Origin: Aureispira anguillae
GTDB lineage: Bacteria; Bacteroidota; Bacteroidia; Chitinophagales; Saprospiraceae
NCBI RefSeq assembly: GCF_026000115.1
Contig: NZ_AP026867.1
Location: forward strand, 4,025,716-4,089,715
Length of the DNA: 64,000 nt
Direction: 5' to 3'
Position numbers and translations under genes: made by a program
In this document: positions 1 to 9,018 of the stretch, piece after piece
Layout of the letters: the number at the start of each line of letters is the position of its first letter
Numbering within the stretch: position 1 is the first letter of the stretch
Notes under the pieces: model-generated
What the model was told of the DNA's origin: nothing
Seen by the model: the letters and a program-made list of their open reading frames with translations, nothing else
Databases searched by the model: none

Positions 1-3
1 TAA

Positions 4-612
4 TTAATTAAAATCGCTAGGGTTTAATCCAGCCAAACTCATAAAGGCAATGCCCATTAATCCTGTGATGATAAATGCAATTCCCAAACCTCTCAAAGCA
101 GGAGGTACATCTGCAGTACGCAATTTCTCACGAATAGATGCAATTGCTACAATAGCTAGGAACCATCCAACACCAGAACCCAATCCAAAAGATACAGACT
201 CTCCAAAACCATATTCTCTAGAGACCATAAACAAAGACCCCCCAAGGATGGCACAGTTTACCGTAATTAGAGGAAGGAAAATCCCCAATGAATTGTAGAG
301 TGCTGGAGAAACTTTCTCAATGATCATTTCTACTAATTGTACCATAGATGCAATTACAGCAATGAACAAGATTAGACGCAAAAAGGTTAAGTTAACTCCT
401 GGTATGATCGCTCCATCAGACAACAGGTAAGTATTAATTGCCCAGTTGATTGGCATCGTAATGCCCAATACAAAGATGACAGCCAATCCTAAACCCACAG
501 CAGTTTTTACAGTTTTTGATACAGCAAGATAAGAACACATTCCTAAGAAATATGCTAAAATCATGTTATCAATAAAGGCAGCTTTGATAAAGATATTTAA
601 TGTATCGCCCAT
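4..612 (-). CDS. nqrE: Na+-translocating NADH:quinone reductase subunit E
   Basis: NqrE is one of the two small, mutually related membrane subunits of the Na+-NQR respiratory complex, which couples NADH oxidation and quinone reduction to Na+ export across the inner membrane. The 202-residue protein has six hydrophobic segments and the family length; [10 protein letters not shown]-type cysteines (here VNCAILGG near residue 118, and a Cys near residue 26) are the conserved Cys region shared with NqrD. It is the last nqr gene inside the window; nqrF should lie just beyond base 1. The order A-B-C-D-E on one strand with short gaps makes this assignment secure. Confidence 0.95.
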   Translation of the reverse strand: MGDTLNIFIKAAFIDNMILAYFLGMCSYLAVSKTVKTAVGLGLAVIFVLGITMPINWAINTYLLSDGAIIPGVNLTFLRLILFIAVIASMVQLVEMIIEKVSPALYNSLGIFLPLITVNCAILGGSLFMVSREYGFGESVSFGLGSGVGWFLAIVAIASIREKLRTADVPPALRGLGIAFIITGLMGIAFMSLAGLNPSDFN

Positions 613-664
613 TTTATCGTTAGATTTATAATAATTTACAAGAAAAATTGGTTGAAAGCTAGTA

Positions 665-1318
665 TTAAGATTTGTCTACTAAGCTAGGATCAACGGCACG
701 CTGTATCCAGATAAAGATACCAATTACGAATAAAGAAGATGCTGGCAAAACCATCAAGTTATTGGCAACATACCATTCTGGAGATAAGATTTCCCATCCC
801 ATAAAAGTACCTTTGCCCAATAGCTCACGAACGACAGCCATGGCTACCAAAATCCATCCATATCCCAAACCGTTTCCAACTCCATCCAAGAACGATTGCC
901 AAGGGTTGTTGCCCATTGCAAACGCCTCTAGACGTCCCATTACAATACAGTTGGTAATAATCAAACCAATAAATACAGAAAGTTCTACATAAGCAGTATA
1001 AGCAAATGCTCCTAATACGATTTCTACAATTTGTACCAAACCTGCAATTACAAGCAATTGTACAATCATACGAATAGAACTAGGAATAGAATTTCTAAGC
1101 AAAGAAATAATTAAACTAGAAGATGCACATACAAAAATAAGTGCCACTGCCATAACCAAAGATTTGGATACCGAGCCTGTTACTGCCAAAGCAGAACAAA
1201 TTCCCAAAACTTGAATGGTAATAGGATTATTACTGTGAAGCGGATCTTTCAAAAGCATACGCTCTTCTTTTCCAAGTAATCCTCCTTGTTTTTTTGAATC
1301 AACTATAGTATCAGCCAT
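665..1318 (-). CDS. nqrD: Na+-translocating NADH:quinone reductase subunit D
   Basis: Integral membrane subunit of Na+-NQR, paralogous to NqrE and carrying part of the ion/electron path in the membrane core. The 217-residue product has six hydrophobic stretches and the family segments [16 protein letters not shown] near residue 40 and [19 protein letters not shown] in the middle, which match NqrD rather than NqrE. It lies 52 bp upstream of nqrE and 55 bp downstream of nqrC in the same operon. The N-terminal 15 residues are polar and typical for this subunit. Confidence 0.95.
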   Translation of the reverse strand: MADTIVDSKKQGGLLGKEERMLLKDPLHSNNPITIQVLGICSALAVTGSVSKSLVMAVALIFVCASSSLIISLLRNSIPSSIRMIVQLLVIAGLVQIVEIVLGAFAYTAYVELSVFIGLIITNCIVMGRLEAFAMGNNPWQSFLDGVGNGLGYGWILVAMAVVRELLGKGTFMGWEILSPEWYVANNLMVLPASSLFVIGIFIWIQRAVDPSLVDKS

Positions 1319-1373
1319 TGTGCTACAATTATTTATAGTTTATAATTTTTTATTGAATTGCAAGATGCAATTT

Positions 1374-2135
1374 CTATTTTTTATTGTTGTGAAGTGTTTC
1401 GAAGTAAGTTTCGTACTTGCTCATTCCTTTGTCAAACATAACCGTTACCCCATCACTAGTAATGGTAGCTCCAGAAATCCCTGTTACAAAGTGTTCTCCT
1501 TTTTTAGGACGCTTCAACACAGTCAAAGCTACATTAGAACCTTCAAAAACTTTTTTACCAATAAACTGAGCTTTGAATTTCTCACTGTCTTTGATTTCCG
1601 CACCCAAACCTGGTGTTTCGTTTTTGTGATCAAAATAAACTCCTGCAATGGTATTCAAATCAGCTTCCAAAGCAATATAAGCCCAAATCTTGTCCCATAG
1701 TCCATTCCCACGGATAGCAACAACATAAGTCTTTTTGCCATTCTCATTAGAATATTCATAAACAGGATACAAACGATCTTCAGGTTTTCTCTTTTCTTCA
1801 TTGCCCAAGTCTAACTCAGCCAATTCTTTGTATTTTTTTGCACCACCTGTTGCTGTTGCATTAATTTTATCCAAGTCGTCCTTAGTAAATACCTGACCAG
1901 ATTCTGTTACAGCAACCATTTCTACTTTTCCATAAGCTTTTTCTACAGAACTAGGATCGCCTAAAACAATTGTAGAATCAGGAATACAACTTAAAATTGC
2001 GACTTTTTTAGCTTCCGCTCTATTAGCTTCAAAAATTGGATTGAGACTAGTATATAAAAGCGATAAGATTAAAGCGGTTACGGATGTAATCATTAATACA
2101 TACACGTAAACATTCATTTCTTTTTTCTCTCCCAT
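1374..2135 (-). CDS. nqrC: Na+-translocating NADH:quinone reductase subunit C
   Basis: NqrC is the periplasmic, single-anchor subunit carrying a covalently bound FMN. The 253-residue protein has an N-terminal membrane helix (about residues 8-28) and, near the C-terminus, SGATITSDGV, the phosphoester FMN-attachment motif in which a Thr is modified by the flavin transferase ApbE. The family segment TPGLGAEI precedes it. nqrC is separated from nqrB by only 2 bp, so they are probably translationally coupled. An apbE gene is not in this window. Confidence 0.95.
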   Translation of the reverse strand: MGEKKEMNVYVYVLMITSVTALILSLLYTSLNPIFEANRAEAKKVAILSCIPDSTIVLGDPSSVEKAYGKVEMVAVTESGQVFTKDDLDKINATATGGAKKYKELAELDLGNEEKRKPEDRLYPVYEYSNENGKKTYVVAIRGNGLWDKIWAYIALEADLNTIAGVYFDHKNETPGLGAEIKDSEKFKAQFIGKKVFEGSNVALTVLKRPKKGEHFVTGISGATITSDGVTVMFDKGMSKYETYFETLHNNKK

Positions 2136-2137
2136 TT

Positions 2138-3391
2138 TTATTTAGCTTTAGCTCTTTTTAAACGTCTATTAATATTTGCATCTACTACATAGAAATCAAT
2201 GGTTGGCGCGAATACATTCATCAATAAAATAGCCAACATCCATCCCTCTGCGTAAGCAGGATTCATTACACGAATAACCATACCGAATACCCCAATTAGG
2301 AATCCATAGATCCACTTACCAGTATTCGTTCCACAAGCAGTAACTGGATCGGTTGCCATAAAGGCCAAAGCGAACATCAAACCACCCATTAGAAAATGAT
2401 TGTACCAAGGTACATCCATATAAGCATTAAAGCCCCAAACGTTAAATAACATACCTGTTAGGGCAACACCCAATGTCATTGAAAACATAATTCTCCAACT
2501 AGCAACACGTGTTAATAACAAGATACCAATACCTGCTAAAATTGCCAATTTAGAAGTTTCTCCAACACAACCAGGAATACCTCCTACAAACATAGCTCCT
2601 GTAGAATATACTTCTGTTACAGCCTCCCAGCCTCCAGTTCTTGCCAATACCAATGGCGTTGCACCAGTAAAGGATTCTAAGAGTGGTTGTCCATTAAGGA
2701 ACGTTGTCCATCCAAAGCTTTCAAACAAACCATTAAACATAGTATGCAAGAAACTATATTCTGTTACACCAGCATTAAAATCAATAGCAGCTACCCAAGG
2801 GGCATCACCTGAGATTTCAGTAGGATAAGCAAAGAAAATAAATGCACGTGCCATCAAAGCAATGTTAACCACGTTCATTCCTGTTCCTCCAAATGCCTCT
2901 TTTGCCAACAATACAGCAAAAATAATCGCCAAAGATAACATCCACAACGGAATGTCTGGCGGCATAATCAAAGGAATCAATGCTCCTGTTACCAAGTACC
3001 CTTCCTCAATTGGATGTCCTTTTTGTGAAGCAAAATAAAATTCAATTCCTAGCCCCACTAAGTTAGATACTATAAAAAGGGGTAAGATAGACATTAGTCC
3101 GATAACTAGCTTTAGATGTACAGCATCCAAAACACCAGTATGCTCACCTAGCGCCAAAAAATGTTGATGACCAATATTGTATGCACCTAGTACATAGCAC
3201 AATTGCAATGCAATCACTACGTGAATCATCAAACGCTTTAGGTCCATAGGACCCTTAATATGAGTGCCTCCATGAGTCACCTCGTTAGGTTTGAAAAAGA
3301 GTGTAAAAAGCCCGTCATAAAGACCATGTGCAAATTTTTTGTCTTTGCTTGGCTCTATCTTTTTCCAAAATTCTACATCAAAAAGTCCCAT
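2138..3391 (-). CDS. nqrB: Na+-translocating NADH:quinone reductase subunit B
   Basis: Large membrane subunit of Na+-NQR; it carries a covalent FMN and riboflavin and forms much of the Na+ pathway. The 417-residue length is normal. SFTGATPLVL near residue 238 is the FMN-Thr attachment site, and GTGMNVVNIALMARAFIFF is the conserved membrane segment preceding it. The protein has about ten hydrophobic helices and the C-terminal FAPTIDFYVV motif. It follows nqrA by 63 bp in the operon. Confidence 0.96.
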   Translation of the reverse strand: MGLFDVEFWKKIEPSKDKKFAHGLYDGLFTLFFKPNEVTHGGTHIKGPMDLKRLMIHVVIALQLCYVLGAYNIGHQHFLALGEHTGVLDAVHLKLVIGLMSILPLFIVSNLVGLGIEFYFASQKGHPIEEGYLVTGALIPLIMPPDIPLWMLSLAIIFAVLLAKEAFGGTGMNVVNIALMARAFIFFAYPTEISGDAPWVAAIDFNAGVTEYSFLHTMFNGLFESFGWTTFLNGQPLLESFTGATPLVLARTGGWEAVTEVYSTGAMFVGGIPGCVGETSKLAILAGIGILLLTRVASWRIMFSMTLGVALTGMLFNVWGFNAYMDVPWYNHFLMGGLMFALAFMATDPVTACGTNTGKWIYGFLIGVFGMVIRVMNPAYAEGWMLAILLMNVFAPTIDFYVVDANINRRLKRAKAK

Positions 3392-3454
3392 AAGGTTACT
3401 TTATTATTAGTATTTATTTCTACTAGATTAATATTATTATTATATACTGATTGA

Positions 3455-5068
3455 TTAGCCTTGCTCTCTTAGCAACTCTAAACCTTCTCGAAGTGTTTTT
3501 TGAACAGGATGCTTAGAAGTACATACATATTCACACAAAGCAACATCTTCTTCTCCCAATTCTAAGATTCCCAAACCTTCCATTTTTTCGAAATCATTTG
3601 CCTGAATTGCTCTCAACAAATATTGTGGATAAATATCCATTGGTAAAACACTTTCGTATTCACCAGAAACAACAAATGCTCTATGCTCTCCATTTTGTTG
3701 CGTATCTGCTTTATAAACAGAACTAGGAACAAAACCTCCAGGGAAAGTACGATTTTGAGTAGGATGCCCCGTTCTTGGAATCAACCAACCAAACAATTCA
3801 TAATAGTCTCCTTCTTCAATGGTCATCAGTTGATCATCAAAAAAGCCTAAATAGCCATTCGGTTCAATTTCTTTTCCTGTTAATGGATCACCAGAAATTA
3901 AACGAATTGCTTTTCTATTAATAGAAACAGGTTTCCCTTCTTTATCTGTAGTAGTAATTTGTTCGGTAAATGGAACATCAGCAACCATTTTCTCGATGCA
4001 AAGCCCTTGATGCGCTCTTACATAACGAGGATTTGGCATTTCATCTCCAGTCAATGCAATTACACGCTCTGTATCAAAAATACCTTTGGTAAACAAAGTT
4101 CCTAATACTAAAACGCCATGTACATCCAAGTGCCAAACTGTTTCGCCAGTATTAACAGGACTTACATGGTGAATATGCACTCCTACGTTTCCAGCAGGAT
4201 GTGGACCATTAAACCAGTGCTTTTGTACTCCCGTAGCATTTGTAAAGGCAGCAGCAGGAGCTTTATCTCCTCTTGCATCTAAACCTAAGTGCAATCCTCC
4301 GTTCGTCAATTTAGCTAAGACATCCAACCCTTTTTGAAATTCAGCTTCTTTTCCAGCTACTGTTAAATCAAAACTTGGAGCCAAAGGAGCTGTATCAAAA
4401 GTAGTTACAAAAATTGCCTTAGGCATAATAGTATGCTCTGCAACAATGTCAAATGGACGTTGACGAATAAATGGCCAAGCACCAGAATCCAACAAGAATG
4501 CAACCAAGTCTTCACGACTTACGGTGTCCAAGTTAGGTAGCTCATACTGACGGTATTCAATTTCTTTGTCCGCCAAAATTACAACTTCATTGATAGAACG
4601 CTTGTCTCCTCTTTGGATTTTAAGCATTTCACCACTCACTGGAGCTGCATATTTAATTTCTGGACGTTTTTTGTCATAAAAAACAGTATCTCCAGCTTTC
4701 ACTGAGTCACCTTCTGCAAGAACCACTTTAGGAATTGGCATCATGCCAATAAAATCTTTGGGTTTTAATGCATAAGTTGAAGAATGCACAGATACTATTC
4801 CATGCTCTAGTGATGCAGCCCCCAAAAGATTAATGTCAAAACCTTTTTTTAGGTTGACATAATGGTCGTTTTGAGAAACATAACTAGGGGAACCTCCACC
4901 TCGGTTGAGTATACTTGGCAAGTCATTAGGTAAGACGCCGTATTTCTCTGGATTTTCACCGTGATGTTTTGCAGCAATTTTCACCAAACCTTCTGCAACT
5001 GTTGCGATTACAACAATAAACATCAAAATAAAAATTATACCAAAGATAAGACCTGTTGAGAGTGTCAT
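3455..5068 (-). CDS. nqrA: Na+-translocating NADH:quinone reductase subunit A with an N-terminal membrane anchor
   Basis: NqrA is normally a soluble cytoplasmic subunit of about 445 residues that begins directly with its KRGLD-type motif and takes part in quinone binding. Here the equivalent motif (LKKGFDINLLG) begins only some 70 residues into the protein. It is preceded by a strongly hydrophobic helix (about residues 5-25, GLIFGIIFILMFIVVI) and a polar linker, so this form is predicted to be tethered to the membrane. I place the start at the ATG at 5068. An upstream in-frame ATG at 5140 overlaps the -7 promoter hexamer and would add an implausible aromatic-rich stretch. First gene of the nqr operon. 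Confidence 0.9.
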   Translation of the reverse strand: MTLSTGLIFGIIFILMFIVVIATVAEGLVKIAAKHHGENPEKYGVLPNDLPSILNRGGGSPSYVSQNDHYVNLKKGFDINLLGAASLEHGIVSVHSSTYALKPKDFIGMMPIPKVVLAEGDSVKAGDTVFYDKKRPEIKYAAPVSGEMLKIQRGDKRSINEVVILADKEIEYRQYELPNLDTVSREDLVAFLLDSGAWPFIRQRPFDIVAEHTIMPKAIFVTTFDTAPLAPSFDLTVAGKEAEFQKGLDVLAKLTNGGLHLGLDARGDKAPAAAFTNATGVQKHWFNGPHPAGNVGVHIHHVSPVNTGETVWHLDVHGVLVLGTLFTKGIFDTERVIALTGDEMPNPRYVRAHQGLCIEKMVADVPFTEQITTTDKEGKPVSINRKAIRLISGDPLTGKEIEPNGYLGFFDDQLMTIEEGDYYELFGWLIPRTGHPTQNRTFPGGFVPSSVYKADTQQNGEHRAFVVSGEYESVLPMDIYPQYLLRAIQANDFEKMEGLGILELGEEDVALCEYVCTSKHPVQKTLREGLELLREQG

Positions 5069-5137
5069 ATAGCTTGTATATAAATTAATATAATGTAAAT
5101 AAATTAATAAGAGCTGATAAAGGTACCAGCTATGCTG

Positions 5138-5145
5138 CAAATATA
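5138..5145 (-). promoter_or_regulatory. candidate -7 element of the nqr operon promoter
   Basis: Read on the minus strand this is TATATTTG, an exact match to the Bacteroidota -7 consensus TAnnTTTG, about 70 bases upstream of the chosen nqrA start. No good -33 TTTG is seen at the expected distance, so the call rests on the -7 box alone. Confidence 0.5.
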
Positions 5146-5198
5146 AAATTTCGTTTTGTTTTCTTATGCCTATTTTATCGTTTTGTTAACACTCCTTA

Positions 5199-5221
5199 TT
5201 ATTTAGAGAAATTCTAAATAA
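5199..5221. terminator. intergenic hairpin between metalloprotease gene and nqr promoter
   Basis: Perfect 9-bp arms TTATTTAGA / TCTAAATAA around a five-base loop, just after the stop codon of the minus-strand metalloprotease gene. The AU-rich stem and lack of a long U run make it a moderate terminator. Confidence 0.5.
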
Positions 5222-5233
5222 CAAAGACAAAAG

Positions 5234-7369
5234 TTAACTTTTCCTCTCTCTAATGACCTTTGCACGATTATGTTTTTCAATCGCCCCTTTCTTAAAAATA
5301 AATTCGGCACTAGGTTTGATGATAATTCGTGCTTTTTTATCCAAACGTATTTTTGCTCCTTCCTCTACAATTAGTTTTGAATTGGCTTTAACAATCAACT
5401 TAGCCCGTTGTTTTAAGTGCAAGGTAGCCCCACTTTTTACGGTAAAAACGGTAGGGTGCACAAAATCTCCTGCCTCTGTTTGGACATGTGTATTGGTTGT
5501 TCCACTTTTATCTAAGGTTAGTGTTATACATGGAGCAACTTCCAAGTCTGCTTGGTCATCTCCTGTTATATTAGGCAACTGAATATTTCCAGTCCATCGC
5601 CTATCCTGACACAAACTAGTTTGCCCAAAACGAACTTCAACCTTCATATCATTTGTATGTTCTATTTTAGAAAACTTAAGTGCCAAGCCATTCAACTTAT
5701 AGGGAGCTAACTTTTTTTCTTTTAGATTATACTTTGGATAATTCAGCGGCATGGGATTAGAACTCATATCTAAATAATCGCCTGCTCTAAAAGCAACAGG
5801 GCGGCTATAATTTTGGCATTTTTGGGCATTATAAACACCATAACAACCATAAATATTTACAAATGAATCAGGCTGTACTTCCTCCCGAAAAATAGGCACA
5901 AACCACTCCGTTCTACTAGAGTTATAATTAGGGTCTATTTTGATGATGCCATCCTTGTTTTTATCATAAGGAAATCGATATAGATTGTTGATACCCGAAA
6001 TTGGGTTTTCTTGCATTCTCTTAAAGCTTTTCATTACATTGCCCCAATTGTTCCTAAGATCGGGAAGCTCCTCATACAAGTGATAATCATAATTTCCACC
6101 TGCATGCAATACCTTTATACCATTGGCACGGCTAGATAGAGGGGAAAAAATCACATTTCTGCTGCTTTCTATTGCTTCTACATAGGCATAAATACCTTTG
6201 GCTGATCCTGCAACCGTATCCCCAACTCCTACAACACTCCCTTTCCAAGGATGCTCATCCATGGGATGAAGTTTAGCGTGGTTTTCTAACCATAAATATT
6301 GTCCTCCCGAAAAGGGAATTTGAATGCGCATAGCATCTCCCGTTGTAAAAAAATCACGCAATACAAAGACATTATTCGCCTTTAGATCTTCTGCTGTTTT
6401 TACATCTGCTACCAAGTCCGAAAAACCAGTATACCAACGCTCCCAAGCATTAAAACCTCGGAACATGCTAATAGGAGACATAATTCCCCAGCCTGCACTC
6501 AACAAATAAAAGTAATCTCCAACCACATTATTAACGCCCATAATATGAGGGGCATTAAATAAAACATGGGCAACCTCATGTACAAAAACACCAGAGCGGT
6601 AGGTCATGGTAAACCCTTCCGCTATTCGATAACCATTAATTCTATTTTTGGCTAATACTCCCGTTGCTGCAAAACCTCCTCCTGATCCTGTCCAACCCCT
6701 CATTCCTGGCTTGGGTGCTTCTTTCCAGTTTTTGTTATAACGATGCACAAACACCACAAAATCAAGTATGCCATCTGGCTTATGTAGACTGGTATCTGAA
6801 TTATCAAATTTAAAATTGGGTAAATTCTTGCGTTGATCAAAACGAGATAAATCAACATTAGGATTAATTTTCTGCATGGCTTCAACTGCTCGCCCATTAA
6901 GGTGAGACCAAGAATATCCCCCTGTTGGGTCAATTTCGACTACTGTTGGTTTTCCGTTGGCATCTTTAAAAACGTCTCCGATTAACTTAAATTGACCATT
7001 GGACATTAAAGCAAATTCCTTAGAAAAATTATTGGGTACTTCATCCATATACTTTTCAAAGTCTGCTACCTTATTAAATATATATTGAGGACAGTTTCCT
7101 GTTTCTTTGTCCACAAAGTCAGGCAGTTTATTATTGGAGGTATAATTCCAATCGGGAAGTGGGTAGTTTTTATTCTCAAAATTAGGATTAGATGAACTTT
7201 TGTCTTTATAGGTGACAAACACAAACAATACTCTCAAAGTCCCCTTTGGAGTAAAAACTCCTCCATAGGGCGCATAAGGTGTTTTGGGGAGCTGCTGGGC
7301 TTGAATAAAACTTAACCAACCTAAAAAAAGAAAAAAACTGATCCCTATGCGCTGTAATAATCCTAGCAT
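5234..7369 (-). CDS. secreted M6-like zinc metalloprotease
   Basis: A 711-residue protein with a signal peptide (hydrophobic residues 8-22, cleavage near AQQ). HEVAH at residues 264-268 is a zincin HExxH motif, followed by PHxMG like the immune-inhibitor-A/M6 family, which gives the best functional guess: an extracellular endopeptidase. The last 80 residues form a short repetitive beta pattern (LIVEEGAKIRLDKKARIIIK), similar to the stalk-like ends seen on Bacteroidota secreted proteins. No standard type IX sorting domain is obvious. It stands alone on the minus strand between nqrA and the Rrf2 gene. Confidence 0.75.
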   Translation of the reverse strand: MLGLLQRIGISFFLFLGWLSFIQAQQLPKTPYAPYGGVFTPKGTLRVLFVFVTYKDKSSSNPNFENKNYPLPDWNYTSNNKLPDFVDKETGNCPQYIFNKVADFEKYMDEVPNNFSKEFALMSNGQFKLIGDVFKDANGKPTVVEIDPTGGYSWSHLNGRAVEAMQKINPNVDLSRFDQRKNLPNFKFDNSDTSLHKPDGILDFVVFVHRYNKNWKEAPKPGMRGWTGSGGGFAATGVLAKNRINGYRIAEGFTMTYRSGVFVHEVAHVLFNAPHIMGVNNVVGDYFYLLSAGWGIMSPISMFRGFNAWERWYTGFSDLVADVKTAEDLKANNVFVLRDFFTTGDAMRIQIPFSGGQYLWLENHAKLHPMDEHPWKGSVVGVGDTVAGSAKGIYAYVEAIESSRNVIFSPLSSRANGIKVLHAGGNYDYHLYEELPDLRNNWGNVMKSFKRMQENPISGINNLYRFPYDKNKDGIIKIDPNYNSSRTEWFVPIFREEVQPDSFVNIYGCYGVYNAQKCQNYSRPVAFRAGDYLDMSSNPMPLNYPKYNLKEKKLAPYKLNGLALKFSKIEHTNDMKVEVRFGQTSLCQDRRWTGNIQLPNITGDDQADLEVAPCITLTLDKSGTTNTHVQTEAGDFVHPTVFTVKSGATLHLKQRAKLIVKANSKLIVEEGAKIRLDKKARIIIKPSAEFIFKKGAIEKHNRAKVIRERKS

Positions 7370-7609
7370 TGCTTTTTAATTTAAAAGATGTTGTCTTTTG
7401 ACAATCATGTGGAAATTTTAATTAACGGTCTTAATTATGCCGTTTGGATATTGAACTTTAGAAACTAGATCGCTTCAAAGTTATTGATTTCCTTATATTC
7501 TACAAAACTTGTTGTTGCCTCTCAAAGCCCAGCCCAATCAACCTCTCTCCTCTTTCAACTATTTTTTGAATCTTTTTCCACAAATATGGAATAAAAGACC
7601 TTTTTATCT

Positions 7610-7617
7610 TATATTTG
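7610..7617 (+). promoter_or_regulatory. candidate -7 promoter element of the Rrf2-haemoglobin unit
   Basis: TATATTTG, a perfect TAnnTTTG box, lies 31 bases before the ATG of the Rrf2 regulator. The AT-rich upstream DNA has no clean -33 TTTG. Rrf2 proteins usually autoregulate, so an operator could overlap here, but I see no clear palindrome. Confidence 0.5.
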
Positions 7618-7647
7618 TACTACACTTAATCAATAAACAAGTAGATT

Positions 7648-8073
7648 ATGTTTTCTAAAGCATGTGAATATGGAATAAGAGCATTAATTGTCATTGCTGA
7701 AGCGGGCAAAGAAAGCAAAAAGATAGGAATTAAAGAGATTTGCATATTGGCCAATACGCCAGAGTCGTTTACCGCTAAAATTTTACAAAACCTAGTCAAA
7801 CGATCAATTATTTGTTCTCAAAAAGGTCCTTCTGGGGGATTTTATATTGCCCAACCCCTAGACAATATTTCTATTTATGATATAGTAGAAGCAATAGACG
7901 GGGCTGGTGTGTTTAACAAATGTGGGTTAGGGTTAATGGCTTGTAATGCCCAACGACCTTGTCCCCTTCATAACAAATTTGAAGTGGTTCGGGATGAACT
8001 CAACGCCATGTGCAAAAACAATAGTTTACAAGATTTAGTGGCAGGTTTTCATGAAGAAGTTTTTAAACGATAA
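7648..8073 (+). CDS. Rrf2 family transcriptional regulator, Fe-S/NO-sensor type
   Basis: 141 residues, full length for Rrf2 regulators. The winged HTH occupies residues 1-75 (YGIRALIVIAEAG, then PSGGFYIAQP at the wing). Cysteines at 92, 99 and 105 fit the C-x5-7-C-x5-7-C cluster-ligand arrangement of NsrR/IscR-like members that sense NO or Fe-S status. It is followed 61 bp later by a membrane protein and then a truncated haemoglobin, a context that favours nitrosative-stress regulation (NsrR-like). No isc/suf genes are adjacent. Confidence 0.88.
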   Translation: MFSKACEYGIRALIVIAEAGKESKKIGIKEICILANTPESFTAKILQNLVKRSIICSQKGPSGGFYIAQPLDNISIYDIVEAIDGAGVFNKCGLGLMACNAQRPCPLHNKFEVVRDELNAMCKNNSLQDLVAGFHEEVFKR

Positions 8074-8134
8074 AAATTTAAATCAATAAAAGATAAAAAG
8101 ATCTTTTTTGTTTCTTTTATAAATAACAACATCA

Positions 8135-8575
8135 ATGAAACTAAAAGTAATTGCCCTTCTAATTTTGGGAATTTGGTCAGGAATGGTGCTAGGAATTTCT
8201 TTTTTGGAAGCTCCTCTTAAGTTTCAGGCACCCAATATAACACTTAGTTTGGGCTTAGGGATTGGTCAATTGGTCTTTGCTGCGCTCAACAAATTTGAAT
8301 GCCTCTTTGTGCTATTTTTATTGGTATGGCTCATTTTCCAATACAAGCAGTTGGATAAACTAACGACATTGGTTCTATTGATACCGCTTGTAATCGTAAC
8401 AATACAAAGCCTTTGGTTGCTTCCCCTACTTAGCACACGAATCGACAAAATATTGGCTGGTATTTCAATCGCCAAAAGCAACCATCACTTTTATTATGTT
8501 GTACTTGAAGCAATAAAAGTTGTTTTTTTAATCACGAGTTTCATTAAAATTAACAGTTATGAACGAGATCACTAG
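8135..8575 (+). CDS. four-helix membrane protein (DUF4149-like)
   Basis: 146-residue, very hydrophobic protein with four predicted helices (about residues 4-22, 45-68, 74-93, 122-142). The early SFLEAPLKFQAP motif resembles DUF4149-type small membrane proteins, whose function is not established. Its 3' end overlaps the start of the downstream haemoglobin gene by 17 bp, so both are translated from one message. A role in the same NO/redox response is inferred from context only. Confidence 0.6.
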   Translation: MKLKVIALLILGIWSGMVLGISFLEAPLKFQAPNITLSLGLGIGQLVFAALNKFECLFVLFLLVWLIFQYKQLDKLTTLVLLIPLVIVTIQSLWLLPLLSTRIDKILAGISIAKSNHHFYYVVLEAIKVVFLITSFIKINSYERDH

Positions 8576-8954
8576 CAAAACGGAAGTAAAATTATTTGTA
8601 GATGCCTTTTATGAAAAGGTTCGGCAAGATGCCCTTTTGGGACCTATCTTTGCAGCGCAAATTCCCGATGAAGTTTGGCCAAGCCACTTAACACGAATGT
8701 ATGGTTTTTGGAATACCGTTCTATTTGGACAAAAAGACTATAGAGGCAATCCTTTTTCGAAACATGCCAACCTAGCTATTCACCCTCCACATTTTGAAAG
8801 ATGGCTAAGTTTGTTTGTTGCAACAATAGATGAGTCTTTCACAGGTGAAAAAGCAGCTGAAACCAAAATGCGAGCAGCAAAAATGGCTGCTTTATTTCAA
8901 TCTAAACTCGACTATGTTCGTTCTAAAAAAAATCCATCTTTTCATATACTTTGA
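8559..8954 (+). CDS. group III truncated haemoglobin
   Basis: 131 residues with the 2/2 globin pattern of trHb group III: VDAFYEKVRQDALLGPIF at the A/B helix region, FWNTVLFGQKDYRGNPF in the E region, and HPPHFERWL at 75-83, where His78 is the likely proximal haem ligand. Group III members bind O2 and NO and are linked to NO detoxification or ligand sensing in several bacteria. It overlaps the preceding membrane gene, and an Rrf2 regulator heads the unit, supporting a nitrosative-stress role. Confidence 0.88.
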   Translation: MNEITSKTEVKLFVDAFYEKVRQDALLGPIFAAQIPDEVWPSHLTRMYGFWNTVLFGQKDYRGNPFSKHANLAIHPPHFERWLSLFVATIDESFTGEKAAETKMRAAKMAALFQSKLDYVRSKKNPSFHIL

Positions 8955-9018
8955 GGCTTAGATAGCCTAAGGACATTTCTTTAGCAAAAAACAACCTCTA
9001 TAGTCAACACCAAAATCT

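Noticed and set aside
5069-5140. Upstream NqrA start at 5140
   Set aside because: It would overlap the -7 promoter box and adds an atypical aromatic sequence.
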